A DNA stretch of 64,000 nucleotides, from NCBI GenBank assembly GCA_964611645.1, contig CAZTAO010000001.1:62001-126000 (forward strand), read 5' to 3'. Of the stretch, positions 7,254 to 17,600 are shown piece after piece (the first letter of the stretch is position 1; every line of letters begins with the position of its first letter). The notes beneath the pieces are model-generated. The model was given only the letters and a program-made list of their open reading frames with translations. It searched no databases and had not been told where the DNA came from. Position numbers and translations under genes: made by a program. The stretch is from CAZTAO01 sp964611645 (GTDB lineage: Bacteria; Armatimonadota; UBA5829).

Positions 7254-9824
7254 GTGACACATGGCTTTAGCACCAGCGGCGTCAGTGGCCTGACCCACGA
7301 CGAGGCAGAGAGAATACTCAAAGCAGACGGTCCCAACGAACTGCCGTCGGCCAAGCCGCGCAGCATTTTTGCGATAGCGGCCGAGGTTGTCCGCGAGCCG
7401 ATGTTTCTCCTGCTGGTAGGCGGTGGCGCCATATATCTGCTGCTGGGTGATGTCCAGGAAGCTCTGATGCTGCTGGGATTCGTGTTCGCGGTGATCGGCA
7501 TCACGCTTCACCAGGAGCGCAAGACAGAGAATGCTCTCCAGGCGCTGAGGAATCTGTCCAGCCCGCGAGCGCGCGTGATACGCGGCAGCGAAGAGATACG
7601 CATACCTGGGCGCGATGTCGTTCGCGGGGACTCCGTAATAGTCTCTGAGGGCGACCGGGTTCCCGCGGATGGGGTTGTCCGCTCGTCGGTGAACTTCTCC
7701 GTTGATGAGTCGCTGCTGACCGGGGAATCCGTGCCGGTGCGGAAATGCGACTGGGACGGGGTATCGACAATCCAGCCGCCGGGTGGCGACGGTCAGCCAT
7801 TCATATTCTCCGGGACGCTGGTAGTCCAGGGTCAGGCGCTTATCGAGGTCAGTGGAACCGGCATTCGCACGGAGATGGGGAAGATTGGGCGATCTCTGCA
7901 ATCAATCGAGATGGAGAAAACCCCGCTGCAGAAGCAGACCGGCAAGCTTGTGCGCAACCTCGCGATCATCGGCGGTTCTCTGAGTGCCCTGGTAGTGATA
8001 GCATACGGCCTTACCAGGGGTGACTGGCTGCAAGGCCTACTAGCCGGCATCGCTTTGGCCATGGCCATGCTGCCGGAGGAGTTCCCGGTAGTCCTTACCA
8101 TATTCCTTGCGCTGGGCGCGTGGAGAATATCTCGGAAGCAGGTTCTGGCCAGACGGATGCCCGCAATCGAGACTCTGGGGTCAGCGACGGTCCTGTGCGT
8201 CGACAAGACTGGAACACTCACTCTGAACCAGATGACGGTTGGCCAGCTCTACGCCCAGGAGAAGCACCTGCCGCTGGTGTACGACGGCAAGCAGGCTCTG
8301 CCAGAAGACTTCCATTCGCTTGTCGAGTTCAGTATACTGGCCAGCCAGCGGGACCCTTTCGATCCCATGGAGAAGGCATTCCACAAGCTGGGCGAACAGC
8401 ATCTTGCCCAGACAGAGCACGTGCACCGGGACTGGTCTCTGGTCCAGCAATATCCCCTATCCAATGAACTCCTGGCGATGTCGCAGGTCTGGCAATCCGC
8501 CAGTGGGGAAGAGTACGTGATAGCTGCCAAGGGAGCCCCTGAGGCTATTGCTGATCTTTGCCACTTCAGCGATGATCAGAAGACTGCGCTATCCGAGGAG
8601 ATCGGTGTGATGGCGGAGAACGGCCTTCGAGTTCTGGGTGTGGCGAAAGCGCACTTTACCCAGGCCGATGAACTGCCCGGTGAGCAGCACGACTTCAACT
8701 TCGAGTTCATTGGTCTTGTCGGGCTGGTCGACCCCCTGCGGCCATCGGTGCCGGACGCAGTGAGAGAGTGCAGCGAGGCAGGTATCAGAGTAGTGATGAT
8801 CACCGGGGACTACCCCGCAACAGCGCGCAACATCGCCAAACAGATAGGCCTGAAGGATCCGGAGAGCATTATCACCGGCGAGGAACTCAACGCCATGACC
8901 GATTCGGACCTCCGCAGCCGCATCGGGAGCGTCAATGTATTTGCCAGGGTTGTGCCGGAGCAGAAGCTGCGTCTGGTTCAGGCTCTCAAGGCCAATGGCG
9001 AAGTAGTCGCGATGACAGGTGATGGTGTCAACGATGCGCCTGCCCTGAAAGCTTCGGACATCGGCGTGGCGATGGGAGGACGGGGGACCGACGTCGCCCG
9101 GGAAGCTGCAGGTCTGGTGCTGCTTGATGACGATTTCCTGTCAATCGTCGCGGCAATAAGGATGGGAAGAAGGATCTTCGATAACCTGCGAAAGGCGATG
9201 GCCTATATCTTCGCAGTGCACATTCCTATCGCCGGGTTGTCGCTTATTCCGGTAGCATTGGGATGGCCGTTGGTACTCCTGCCTGTCCACATCGTGTTCA
9301 TGGAGTTGATCATTGATCCCGCGTGTTCCACGGTCTTTGAGGCCGAGCCGGGAGAAGCCAATGTTATGAAGCGCCCGCCGAGAGACCCCGGCGAATCGAT
9401 ATTCGACAGACGGACCGTTATCTGGAGTCTGTTGCAGGGCTTGGCCGTCCTGCTGGTGTCCCTCCTGGTATTCGTAGTAGGACGGACCAGGGGATTGGGC
9501 ACGGAGGAATCTCGCGCCATGTCCTTCGCCACCTTGATAATTGCCAATCTAGCCCTGATACTGGCGAATGCCTCGTGGTCCCGGAGCCTGTTGGGCACCC
9601 TTCGCTCCAAGAACCAGGCTATGTGGTGGGTTGTCGGGGGCGCATTCACGTTCCTCGCGCTTGTGCTATATGTGCCTTTCCTGAGCCAGTTCTTCCGTTT
9701 CAGTAAGCTCAGCGCGTATGATAGTATCTTCTGCGCGCTCGCCGGCTTGGCGAGCGTGGCTTGGTTTGAAGTCCCAAAGCTGATAATGCGGCGTCGCGGC
9801 AGGGCCACCATCGAGGCTCTGTGA
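7254..9824 (+). CDS. P-type cation-transporting ATPase (P2-like)
   Basis: This 856-residue membrane protein is a complete P-type ATPase. It has a cation-ATPase N-terminal domain (1-45), TM1-2, an actuator domain with TGES at 156-159, TM3-4 with PEEFP at 274-278, phosphorylated Asp317 in DKTGTLTLNQM, a nucleotide-binding domain (KGAPE), the hinge TGDGVNDAPALKAS near 587 and a C-terminal set of TM helices from about 650. Residue pattern and size fit the Ca2+/Na+ P2 group rather than heavy-metal P1B pumps, as no N-terminal metal domain or CPC is present. PEEFP in place of PEGLP leaves the transported ion open. GTG at 7254 follows GAGGAG by seven bases. Confidence 0.9.
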   Translation: MTHGFSTSGVSGLTHDEAERILKADGPNELPSAKPRSIFAIAAEVVREPMFLLLVGGGAIYLLLGDVQEALMLLGFVFAVIGITLHQERKTENALQALRNLSSPRARVIRGSEEIRIPGRDVVRGDSVIVSEGDRVPADGVVRSSVNFSVDESLLTGESVPVRKCDWDGVSTIQPPGGDGQPFIFSGTLVVQGQALIEVSGTGIRTEMGKIGRSLQSIEMEKTPLQKQTGKLVRNLAIIGGSLSALVVIAYGLTRGDWLQGLLAGIALAMAMLPEEFPVVLTIFLALGAWRISRKQVLARRMPAIETLGSATVLCVDKTGTLTLNQMTVGQLYAQEKHLPLVYDGKQALPEDFHSLVEFSILASQRDPFDPMEKAFHKLGEQHLAQTEHVHRDWSLVQQYPLSNELLAMSQVWQSASGEEYVIAAKGAPEAIADLCHFSDDQKTALSEEIGVMAENGLRVLGVAKAHFTQADELPGEQHDFNFEFIGLVGLVDPLRPSVPDAVRECSEAGIRVVMITGDYPATARNIAKQIGLKDPESIITGEELNAMTDSDLRSRIGSVNVFARVVPEQKLRLVQALKANGEVVAMTGDGVNDAPALKASDIGVAMGGRGTDVAREAAGLVLLDDDFLSIVAAIRMGRRIFDNLRKAMAYIFAVHIPIAGLSLIPVALGWPLVLLPVHIVFMELIIDPACSTVFEAEPGEANVMKRPPRDPGESIFDRRTVIWSLLQGLAVLLVSLLVFVVGRTRGLGTEESRAMSFATLIIANLALILANASWSRSLLGTLRSKNQAMWWVVGGAFTFLALVLYVPFLSQFFRFSKLSAYDSIFCALAGLASVAWFEVPKLIMRRRGRATIEAL

Positions 9825-10135
9825 TTGGCCGAACATGCCTCGGTGGCCGCGAGCGGTCGTGCACGAATTCGCGCACATCCGCAACCCGGGAGTCGAGATC
9901 AGCCTTGCCTATGAGCCAGCCACGGTTGACTGTTCTTCGCTCGAAACTCTACAATACACAAGGACCCCTTTCAAGCATGGGCCCATTCTCAGCGCGCTCA
10001 ATGGGTCAACAATAGTATACGAGCTATACTGTATTAAGCGATTTGCCCGAGATGGCTGAGTGATGGGGCGCCTCAGGGCTGCCAGGGGTCGGCGCGTTCC
10101 GGCTCCGGAATCGCTGTACAGTAGAGGAGTTACTA
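9825..10135 (+). other. Intergenic region with candidate promoter and long leader
   Basis: The 311-base gap has no convincing gene; ORFs of 64-74 codons here lack initiation signals and family features. It contains TTGACT (9926-9931), an 18-base spacer and TACAAT (9950-9955), which would give a leader of about 175 bases for the PHP gene. CCCATT (9983-9988) can pair with AATGGG (10000-10005). Confidence 0.45.
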
Positions 10136-11137
10136 TTGAAAACAAGAGGTTTCCTGGCTCTGGCCGCGCTGGTGATGATGGCTGCGATGTTACCCCTCCC
10201 CTGCGCGGCGGCAAAGGGTATCTGGGTCAAGGGCAATACCCACTGCCACTCCACCCGCAGTGATGGTGACGTCTCGCCCACAGAGGTTGCGCAGTGGTAC
10301 AAAGACCACGGCTACAACTTCCTCTTCATCACAGACCACGAAAAGAGGAGCGACCCGGCGGAGTTGGCGTCCGTCCGCGACAGCAAGTTTATCCTCATTG
10401 CCGGCGAGGAAGTCACGACCAGCTATGAAAAGATCGAGCTGCATTGCAACGCCCTTGGCATCCCCGCGGTCCTGTCGAAGCCGACTGGCAGCAGTCCCCT
10501 CGACGCTCTGAGCAAGACCCTTCGCGAGATCACGGACGCCGGAGGAATAGCGCAGATCAACCATCCGGGTTTCCACTTCATGGACAATACCCTGCTCACG
10601 AAAGCGTGCACTGGTCCCGACGCGCCGAAAGGTCCGTTCCTGATTGAGGTCTACAACCACTACGGTGGCGCGGACAAGGCTGCTTTCGTGGTCGCGGCAT
10701 TTGAGAGCGCCTGGGATACCGCGCTCTCCGATGGGGCAAAGCTCTACGGTGTAGCGGCCGATGATGCCCACAAGTACAAAGACTTCAAAGCCAAAGTCGG
10801 CAATCCCGGCGGAGGTTGGATATGGGTGAATGTGGATAAGCTCACTGTGCAGAACGTTCTGAGCAGCATTCGACAGGGCAAGTTCTACGCCTCAACCGGT
10901 GTGGAGTTAACCGAGAATGCTTTCAACGGCAAGACCGTCCGGGTTATAGTCAAGGCAAAGCCGGGAGTGAAGTACACCATGTCGTTTGTCGGCAAGAGCG
11001 GCTTCCTGCTTAAGGAGTCTCAAGGGCCAAACGCCGAGTATAAGCTCACCGGCCGCGAGGCCTATGTACGAGTCCGCATAGACGCATCGGACGGCACCTA
11101 TGCCTGGACCCAGCCGGTAAGGCCCAAGAGCAAATGA
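10136..11137 (+). CDS. Exported PHP-domain metal-dependent hydrolase
   Basis: The 333-residue protein begins with a signal peptide (about residues 1-26, ending PLPCAAA). It continues with the PHP signature GNTHCHSTRSDGDVSP, then FLFITDHEKR, a metal-binding GEEVTT segment, NHPGFH and a late VAADDAHKY block, all expected of the CehA/McbA-type PHP phosphoesterases. It should therefore bind two or three metals and hydrolyse phosphoesters or related bonds outside the cytoplasm. The C-terminal ~80 residues look like a small beta-sandwich. TTG at 10136 is chosen because AGAGGAG stands seven bases upstream. The substrate cannot be read from the sequence. Confidence 0.85.
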   Translation: MKTRGFLALAALVMMAAMLPLPCAAAKGIWVKGNTHCHSTRSDGDVSPTEVAQWYKDHGYNFLFITDHEKRSDPAELASVRDSKFILIAGEEVTTSYEKIELHCNALGIPAVLSKPTGSSPLDALSKTLREITDAGGIAQINHPGFHFMDNTLLTKACTGPDAPKGPFLIEVYNHYGGADKAAFVVAAFESAWDTALSDGAKLYGVAADDAHKYKDFKAKVGNPGGGWIWVNVDKLTVQNVLSSIRQGKFYASTGVELTENAFNGKTVRVIVKAKPGVKYTMSFVGKSGFLLKESQGPNAEYKLTGREAYVRVRIDASDGTYAWTQPVRPKSK

Positions 11138-11147
11138 GGGTTTCAGT

Positions 11148-12089
11148 TTGAGTGATGTGAGACGATTCGTCCAATGCACCCCCAACTTCAGCGAGGGCCG
11201 CGATGCCACAACTGTTGACAAGATAGTCAGGGCAGTCGCCGATGCGGCGCCGGTGGATGTATTGGATTACTCGATGGACCCGGATCACAACCGCTCGGTG
11301 GTGACATTTGTGGGCGATCCGGACGATGTGCTCGAGTCGGCTTTCGCGGGCGCTGCGGAAGCAGTCAGCCTCATCGATATGAACAAGCACACAGGCGAGC
11401 ACCCCCGCATCGGCTCGGTAGATGTCATTCCAGTTACCCCTGTTCGCGATGTAACAATGGGTGAGGCGATCGACCTTTCCTACGACCTCGGTCGCAGAAT
11501 TGCCAATGAGCTTCAGGTGCCGGTCTTCTTCTATGAAGAGTCCGCAAATCACGACCACCGAAAGAACCTGGCCGCGATCAGAAAAGGTGGCTACGAAGCC
11601 CTCAAGCTTTCCGGGCTTGCGGGCGACAACGAGCCCGACCTTGGCCCACTCTGCCTCCACCCAACCGCCGGAGCTGCGGTGGTCGGCGCTAGAGGCCCGC
11701 TTATTGCGTTCAACGTCAATCTTGGTACCAACGACATCCGAATCGCCCGCAAGGTTGCCGAGCTGATACGCTCCGCGCGGGACAGCGGCCGGGGCATGGC
11801 GGGTGTGAAGGCTCTCGGTATTTACCTGCGCTCCCGCGATCTTGCGCAGGTTTCCACCAACATCACCAAGCCTGACCAGGTCGGCGTGTTTGAAGTATTC
11901 GATTTCATTCGCACCCAGGCAAGAGAGCTTGGGGTCGAGGTAGTGGAGTCCGAACTCATCGGCGCGATCAGCTTGTGCTCTCTGGTGGACGCAGCGGCTT
12001 CGGTGATGAAGCTGCCCGATCTCACAACTGGCCGCGTCATCGAATCGTGGCTGGCAAAGACAAATGCTCGCTGTGCGGCGAAGAGGTAA
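11148..12089 (+). CDS. ftcD: Glutamate formimidoyltransferase
   Basis: The 313-residue protein matches the transferase part of FTCD. It moves the formimino group from formiminoglutamate to tetrahydrofolate in histidine breakdown. Family blocks are QCTPNFSEGRD, DHNRSVVTFVG, the HTGEHPRIGSVDVIP catalytic region, FYEESA and HPTAGAAVVGARGPLIAFNVNL. The cyclodeaminase domain found in the bifunctional eukaryotic enzyme is absent, as in many bacteria. TTG at 11148 lies ten bases after the PHP gene, with a GAGGG nearby. No other histidine-utilisation gene is visible in the window, so its pathway partner lies elsewhere. Confidence 0.93.
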   Translation: MSDVRRFVQCTPNFSEGRDATTVDKIVRAVADAAPVDVLDYSMDPDHNRSVVTFVGDPDDVLESAFAGAAEAVSLIDMNKHTGEHPRIGSVDVIPVTPVRDVTMGEAIDLSYDLGRRIANELQVPVFFYEESANHDHRKNLAAIRKGGYEALKLSGLAGDNEPDLGPLCLHPTAGAAVVGARGPLIAFNVNLGTNDIRIARKVAELIRSARDSGRGMAGVKALGIYLRSRDLAQVSTNITKPDQVGVFEVFDFIRTQARELGVEVVESELIGAISLCSLVDAAASVMKLPDLTTGRVIESWLAKTNARCAAKR

Positions 12090-12096
12090 CGATTAT

Positions 12097-13614
12097 ATGC
12101 TCAGGGCTTTCTTTGCGGGGTGCCCGTTCTGGACCAGGACGAACGGCTGCGCCCCAGCGGATGAGACTACCGCGAAATGGTTTTTCGACAAGAGCGTCTG
12201 GCAGAAACTATTCAAGACAATGTCAGGCTGCGGATACGACACAATGGTGTTCGAGAGCGACGGCTGCCGTGACCTCGGCGAAGATGTCCGAGCCATGCAC
12301 CACTGGATTCTGGGCACCGCCCTGGACTACGAGATCGCCCCGATGCTCAGCCTTGCCTGCCGCTCGGATGCCCCCGATCTCGCAAGGAATGCTCACGGGC
12401 TGGTGGACGAGTACACCGAGATAGCCGGAGTTCTGCTGCATTCATTCGGCGCGGACCAGGCAGGCTGTGCGGGCGCTCTGGATGTGATCGATGCGGTCAG
12501 GCCCGACGCCACAGTATGGCTGAGGGCAGGCGATCTGGGGCCTTCGGATGTATCAGCTCTGGCGCGGCGGGGTGGACGTCGCATTACATATATTGTAGAG
12601 TACTGCCGAAAGGGCCTGTTGGACTACAACCCCGACTCCGGCGTTCGCCGTTGGGCGGAAGCAGTCGATCACTCCGAGATCATCGCGGAAGTCTCTCCAG
12701 CCAACTTCCAGCCCTGGACCAGCTTCTCCTACGACACAATCACCGGTGCGCTGGATCAGATGGCTGGCCTGGAGCTTGGCGGATTCCTCCTTGGCTCAAT
12801 ATCTCCGGCTGACTGGCCCCGCACATCCGATACCGGGTTCAAGTATCAGTGGCAGCGGGACCTCATCTGGCTGTATACCTGGGCGGGCGAGGATCTCCTG
12901 GAGATGGCCGAAGAAGGCCGTCCAAAATGGCTCAAGCGCAACCAGAAGCTGGTGCCGGGGTTCAGCTCGGGGTCTCGTGTCCTGGAACTCACGGGTCTCT
13001 ACCTGTGGCCGAACAACGCGCGGGCGTGGTTTCCGCAGCTATGCGCCAGGCATACCGAGAGCAACCGGTCCCTGCTATCCCTTTCAGACCTGCTCTCCCC
13101 CAATCTCTACTCGCCGGAGAACGGCCAATCTCTTTGGGAGGAACTGACTGGCGAGCGGCCCCAATCCCTTGCGCAGCACTTGAGCGGGGTCCAGGACGAG
13201 GAGCTTTACGGCGTGGAGGAGTTCCTTGGGGAGATTGGCGACCTCTCCGACCTGGCCCTTGAGGCCGCGGAGAAGGGTATGCGCAACGATTCCGGCGAGA
13301 AGGAGCTGCCGTTCCTGAGCCGCGATGCCTTCTGCTGCGCCAAGCTGGGCAAGTTCTGGGTTGGCCGGGTTTCGGCAGCTCTTGCGCACGGTCGCGGGGA
13401 TGAGCCTGAGGCAATCCGGCACGCCGAGGCAGCTCTGGATGAGTACAGAGAGTTGGTCCGGCTGGACTCGACCCACCGGGGCCAGTTCCCGGTCGCCTAC
13501 GGTGGCGAGGTGCTCCAGGCCGAGTGGGGCAAGATAGTCGCGGCGCTTGAGATCGAACTGGCCGACATCCGCCGTGGCGAGTTCAGGCCAGGCGAGGAGT
13601 ATCCGGTGTTCTGA
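12097..13614 (+). CDS. Hypothetical TIM-barrel-like protein, possible glycoside hydrolase
   Basis: I do not recognise a defined family for this 505-residue protein. It has no signal peptide. The order of short hydrophobic strands ending in acidic or aromatic residues (GYDTMVFESDGC, ATVWLRAGDLG, RITYIVEYC, SEIIAEVSPANFQPW, LGGFLLGSI) resembles a TIM barrel of the carbohydrate-active type, followed by a helical C-terminal part. ATG at 12097 is preferred, with AGAGG nine bases upstream; a start at 12064 would overlap ftcD by 26 bases. It lies between ftcD and the acetolactate decarboxylase gene in the same direction. Confidence 0.6.
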   Translation: MLRAFFAGCPFWTRTNGCAPADETTAKWFFDKSVWQKLFKTMSGCGYDTMVFESDGCRDLGEDVRAMHHWILGTALDYEIAPMLSLACRSDAPDLARNAHGLVDEYTEIAGVLLHSFGADQAGCAGALDVIDAVRPDATVWLRAGDLGPSDVSALARRGGRRITYIVEYCRKGLLDYNPDSGVRRWAEAVDHSEIIAEVSPANFQPWTSFSYDTITGALDQMAGLELGGFLLGSISPADWPRTSDTGFKYQWQRDLIWLYTWAGEDLLEMAEEGRPKWLKRNQKLVPGFSSGSRVLELTGLYLWPNNARAWFPQLCARHTESNRSLLSLSDLLSPNLYSPENGQSLWEELTGERPQSLAQHLSGVQDEELYGVEEFLGEIGDLSDLALEAAEKGMRNDSGEKELPFLSRDAFCCAKLGKFWVGRVSAALAHGRGDEPEAIRHAEAALDEYRELVRLDSTHRGQFPVAYGGEVLQAEWGKIVAALEIELADIRRGEFRPGEEYPVF

Positions 13615-13651
13615 TGCGCGACAGAACGAAGATGGGTGATGGAGAAGCAGC

Positions 13652-14422
13652 ATGACGAGAGTACTTGGTCTGTGTCTGGCGGTGTTGGTTGCGGTTTCGT
13701 TGCTATCGGGCGGGGTGTGTGCTCGAGACCGCGAGACAATGTTCCAGGTGGCGACCCTCGACGGCCTCATGGCGGGCCTGTACGACGGCTCGTGGACATT
13801 CAACCAACTCAAGGCCCACGGAGACTTCGGCATAGGCACATTCGACAGGCTTGACGGCGAGATGATTGCCCTGGATGGCAGGTTCTACCGGGTGGCTTTC
13901 GACGGCAAAGTGAACCTGGTTCCAGGCAAGGAGACAACCCCATTCTCCTGCATCACGTTCTTCGATAACGACGGCGCTATCGATATTCCGGCGGGCACCG
14001 ATCTCAAGTCGCTGCCCGCCCTTCTGGATTCCAAGCTGCCTACATCCAATGTATACCAGGCAATCAGGATCGATGGCGTGTTCAGCTATGTGAAGACTCG
14101 CAGTGTTCCCGCGCAGGCCAAACCCTACCCGCCGCTGGCTGAGGTAACGCCGAAGCAGGCGGTCTTCGAGTTCTCCGACGTTGCCGGGACCGTAGTGGGT
14201 ATCCGTGGCCCATACTATGTAAAGGGCGCCAACCTCCCCGGCTATCATTTTCATTTCATCACCAAGGATCGCAAAGCCGGCGGCCACGTGTTGGATCTGA
14301 CTACGGGAACAGTCAAAGCCGCCTACGATGAGACTCGCAACTACACCGTGATCATTCCACCAAGCCCGGATTTCGACAAGTCGGACTTCACAATGCCCGC
14401 GCCGACCGCCCACGCGGAGTAA
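13652..14422 (+). CDS. budA: Acetolactate decarboxylase with signal peptide
   Basis: The 256-residue protein converts 2-acetolactate to acetoin. Family blocks are present: MFQVATLDGLMAGLYDG, GDFGIGTFDRLDGEM, the zinc ligands His199, His201 and His212 in YHFHFITKDRKAGGH, and Arg150 in KTRSVP. Residues 1-24 form a clear signal peptide ending GGVCA, so the enzyme is probably exported, whereas the acetoin pathway enzyme is usually cytoplasmic. ATG 13652 has GGAG eight bases upstream. No acetolactate synthase or acetoin dehydrogenase gene is nearby. The catalytic call is firm; the location is inferred. Confidence 0.9.
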   Translation: MTRVLGLCLAVLVAVSLLSGGVCARDRETMFQVATLDGLMAGLYDGSWTFNQLKAHGDFGIGTFDRLDGEMIALDGRFYRVAFDGKVNLVPGKETTPFSCITFFDNDGAIDIPAGTDLKSLPALLDSKLPTSNVYQAIRIDGVFSYVKTRSVPAQAKPYPPLAEVTPKQAVFEFSDVAGTVVGIRGPYYVKGANLPGYHFHFITKDRKAGGHVLDLTTGTVKAAYDETRNYTVIIPPSPDFDKSDFTMPAPTAHAE

Positions 14423-14437
14423 CCCATTACGGGTATC

Positions 14438-14651
14438 TTACCAGTCTCATCGCCCCACATGCTATAATAAGCGTTACGCGTCTCGCCGGCCGGAGCAATT
14501 CGGAACAATTGAACCGGGCGTACAGTCTTAAGTATAGACTTACTGGCGTAGGCGGGTATACTGCGTACGCGTTCACATACAACCTCCGGTATTCGCCGGA
14601 GTCATAGCTCAAGATACGTACTGCTCTGTGGGTCTTTACCCGGAGGATGAT
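14438..14651 (+). promoter_or_regulatory. Promoter and structured leader of the giant exported protein
   Basis: TTACCA (14438-14443) and TATAAT (14463-14468) with a 19-base spacer form a candidate promoter, leaving about 175 bases of leader. The leader contains several self-complementary stretches, including CTCCGG/CCGGAG around 14591-14608. A good ribosome site (CGGAGG) lies just before ATG 14652. No known riboswitch class was recognised. Confidence 0.4.
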
Positions 14652-17600
14652 ATGAGTAGCAAGAAAACCCTGATCCTTTCAGTATTGGCGCTGGCGTTGT
14701 TGTGTATGGCGGTATCGGCGTATGCCGCGTGGCCCGACCCTCGTATCGCGTGGTCGACCTACCATAGCAACAGCTACAGAGCAGGCCAGAACCCGGACTC
14801 CAACAACATCACGGATCCGGCCAAGCTAGGTTTGATCTGGATATTCCCGAGGACGGCAGTCAATGCGCCGCTGGAAGCCAATGCGACCAAGTCGCCGTCG
14901 TCTGTGGCGGGCTGGACCGCTGACGCCGACGGCGTGTTCACTTCCCCGGACAAGTCCGGCGCGATATTCTACTATGACACCCAGGTCGGGCTTGCGCCGA
15001 CTGCTCAGGCAGTTTGGCAGTTTGCCCCGTCCGCTCTGCTTCCGGCAGCGAAGTACTATGTGGATGTCCGCGTCCCCGGGACTTTCACGGGGACCGAGGC
15101 TGCCACCAGGCAACTCACAACTCAGGCTGTCTACCAGGTAGTTGATGCTGACGGCACTCACGGGCCTTTCGTTCTGGATCAGTCCGATCAGTCCGGCAGT
15201 TGGGTTCGCCTTGCGGACCAGGCTTTCAACTTCCAGGCTGCGGGCAATCAGGTTGTGCTGTTCAACAACTCCCCGGGTGGTATTCCATTCCCGAATGCGA
15301 CGGTGGTGGCCGATGTTATCAGGTTTGTGCCGGCTTCCAACACGGGCATAGAGGTCTATGCCTCCCCGGCGGAAGCTGAGTTCGCGGTTCACTGGAAATT
15401 CGGTAGCGGCGATCAGTTCAAGAACCTGGCGCAGTTTGTTTATTCAGGGACTATAGAGCCTCCGTTCGTGAATGAGCCTACCGCGCCGGACAGTGGCGCA
15501 GCCTACTGTGTCAAAGCTGTAACTCCAACCAACGGCATTGCCCCCGGTATTATGGAGGGTCTCAGAAGGCAGGTCGGAGACTATCTCTGGCGCTACCCGA
15601 GAATGAATGTAGACCCGCAGGCGCCCGTTGGGGATTTGGCAAAGAGGGCAGCTAGGGCAATAGAAGGCCCGGTGGAGAATGGGTTCTACTCATCGCCAAC
15701 CATAGCTTATGTCAACCTCGGCGTTCCTCCCGCGACCGACATCCGGCAGGTTGTGTTCATGACCGGCATGGACAGACAGGTCTATGCATTCGATGCTACA
15801 GGGTGGGAGGCCGATGAGGTCAACCCGAACGTTGTCGGAAGCATAGTGAAGCGTCCGCCGCAGCTTCTGTGGAAAGGTCCCGGCGTGACAGTCAGTGAGC
15901 CTTACGACACGCCGCCTGCGGGATGGACCGCCGTAACAGCCAGGGAAGATGTGTTTGGCGGACAGTTCCTGTTCACCAACTGCGACCCCGCAAACGTGCG
16001 ACCCATTACTTGGACAATCAGTGAAGCCGCGCGCAAGGCCGGTGGCGAGCCGGCGAACCCTGCGGGGTGGGCATACAAAGTGTATGTGTGGCTCCCTGCA
16101 AACAAGGGTGGGGAAATGGCTGCCGGGAGAGTCTCGGACGCCGCTTACACCGTCACCTATGCCATTCCCGGTGGCACTGCCACAAAGGAAGTCAGGATCG
16201 ACCAGAACGACCCCAAGTACCAGGGACGCTGGGTTGATCTGGGTTCATACTTCAAACCCCAACAGGTAGTCCTTACCAACAAGAGCGCAAGCGCTGATCC
16301 TATCAACCTCGGTGTAGTGGCCGACGCCTTGATGGTTGTGCCTGAGACTATGCTGGGCTTTGATAAGTGCACGGCAGTCGCAGACACCAATAATCCCAAA
16401 GATCCCACGATCCTGGCGAGTACGGTCTACCTGACCAACCCCAACGGTCGTGTCCTTTCGATGGATGCGAAGACAGGCGCGGTGAACTGGATATATCCTA
16501 CTGTTCGCACCAAGCTTGTAGTCACCGGCTCCGGGGATGCGGATCAGCCCAACCTGGGTGTGATCGCGTCTTCACCGTCCTTCCACAACATGATCGATGG
16601 TGGAAAGCTGTTCTTCTCCAGCATGGACGGCGTGGCCTACTCGCTCACAGACCTTGGCCAGCCTGCGCCGGCCCTCGCCTGGAGGTTCCCGGACGGCTCT
16701 GTTGGCGACCTGGATGAACCTGCGGGCTTTAGTGGTTCGCCTATGGTCGATGCGACAAATCAGCAGGTGTTCATCGGTTCGCAGGACGGCGTGGTCTATT
16801 GCCTCAAGGAAGTCCCGAATGTTTCGGGCACTCCTGCTGTCAAGGCCTCGCAGCTTCTGTGGAAGTACCCGCAGGTAGCCACCGGAGATAGCCTGCCTTT
16901 GGGCGGAGTCAACTTCTCGACGGCGGCAATCGCAAGTGTCACGGGGCCTTTCCCGCTCAGAAGCTGGATCGGCGGTATGGACGGCAAGGTGTGGTCGTTC
17001 GAAATGTCCGCCGGGGCCACGGGCAACGGCAATGACAGGCGGCTGGACATTCCTCCTGCGTCAACAACGTCGGCCCCGTCTCCCTACGTGATACCCAATC
17101 TCGGCTCGGCGATCCAGGGCTCGGTAGCTCTGGACGGCACAGCCGGAAGCCCGATTGCGCTGGTTGGCGATATGGGCTCGGAAGGCATCCTGCACTGGTT
17201 CGATTCCAGGACCGGCGGTATGCGCAACACTTGGGGTAACTACAATGGCTACAAGTTCCTCGGGCCGCTGTTCAGCTCCCCGGCGATAGTAGACTCGGTG
17301 TTGTTTGCGGACAAGTACAGCGCGGGCGACCCACTCACCTCTTTCACATACGTGATAGTCGGCCAGGCGAGCAATCCGGAGACACCGTTCAACGGACGCA
17401 TCTATGGCCTCGCGATGAAGGGCGCTGGGGATAACCCCTGGAATGGAGACTTCATAGACGATACGCTCTGGCCGTTCGTTACCGACCCGGGTGTTGACCA
17501 GCAGGTGCAGGTTACGACCTTGGGGGACGATTCCACGCCCGAAGTCGAAATGTTCCCTGCCGGGACCACGGGAAGCACGATTGAGAAGCTCTACCAGGCC

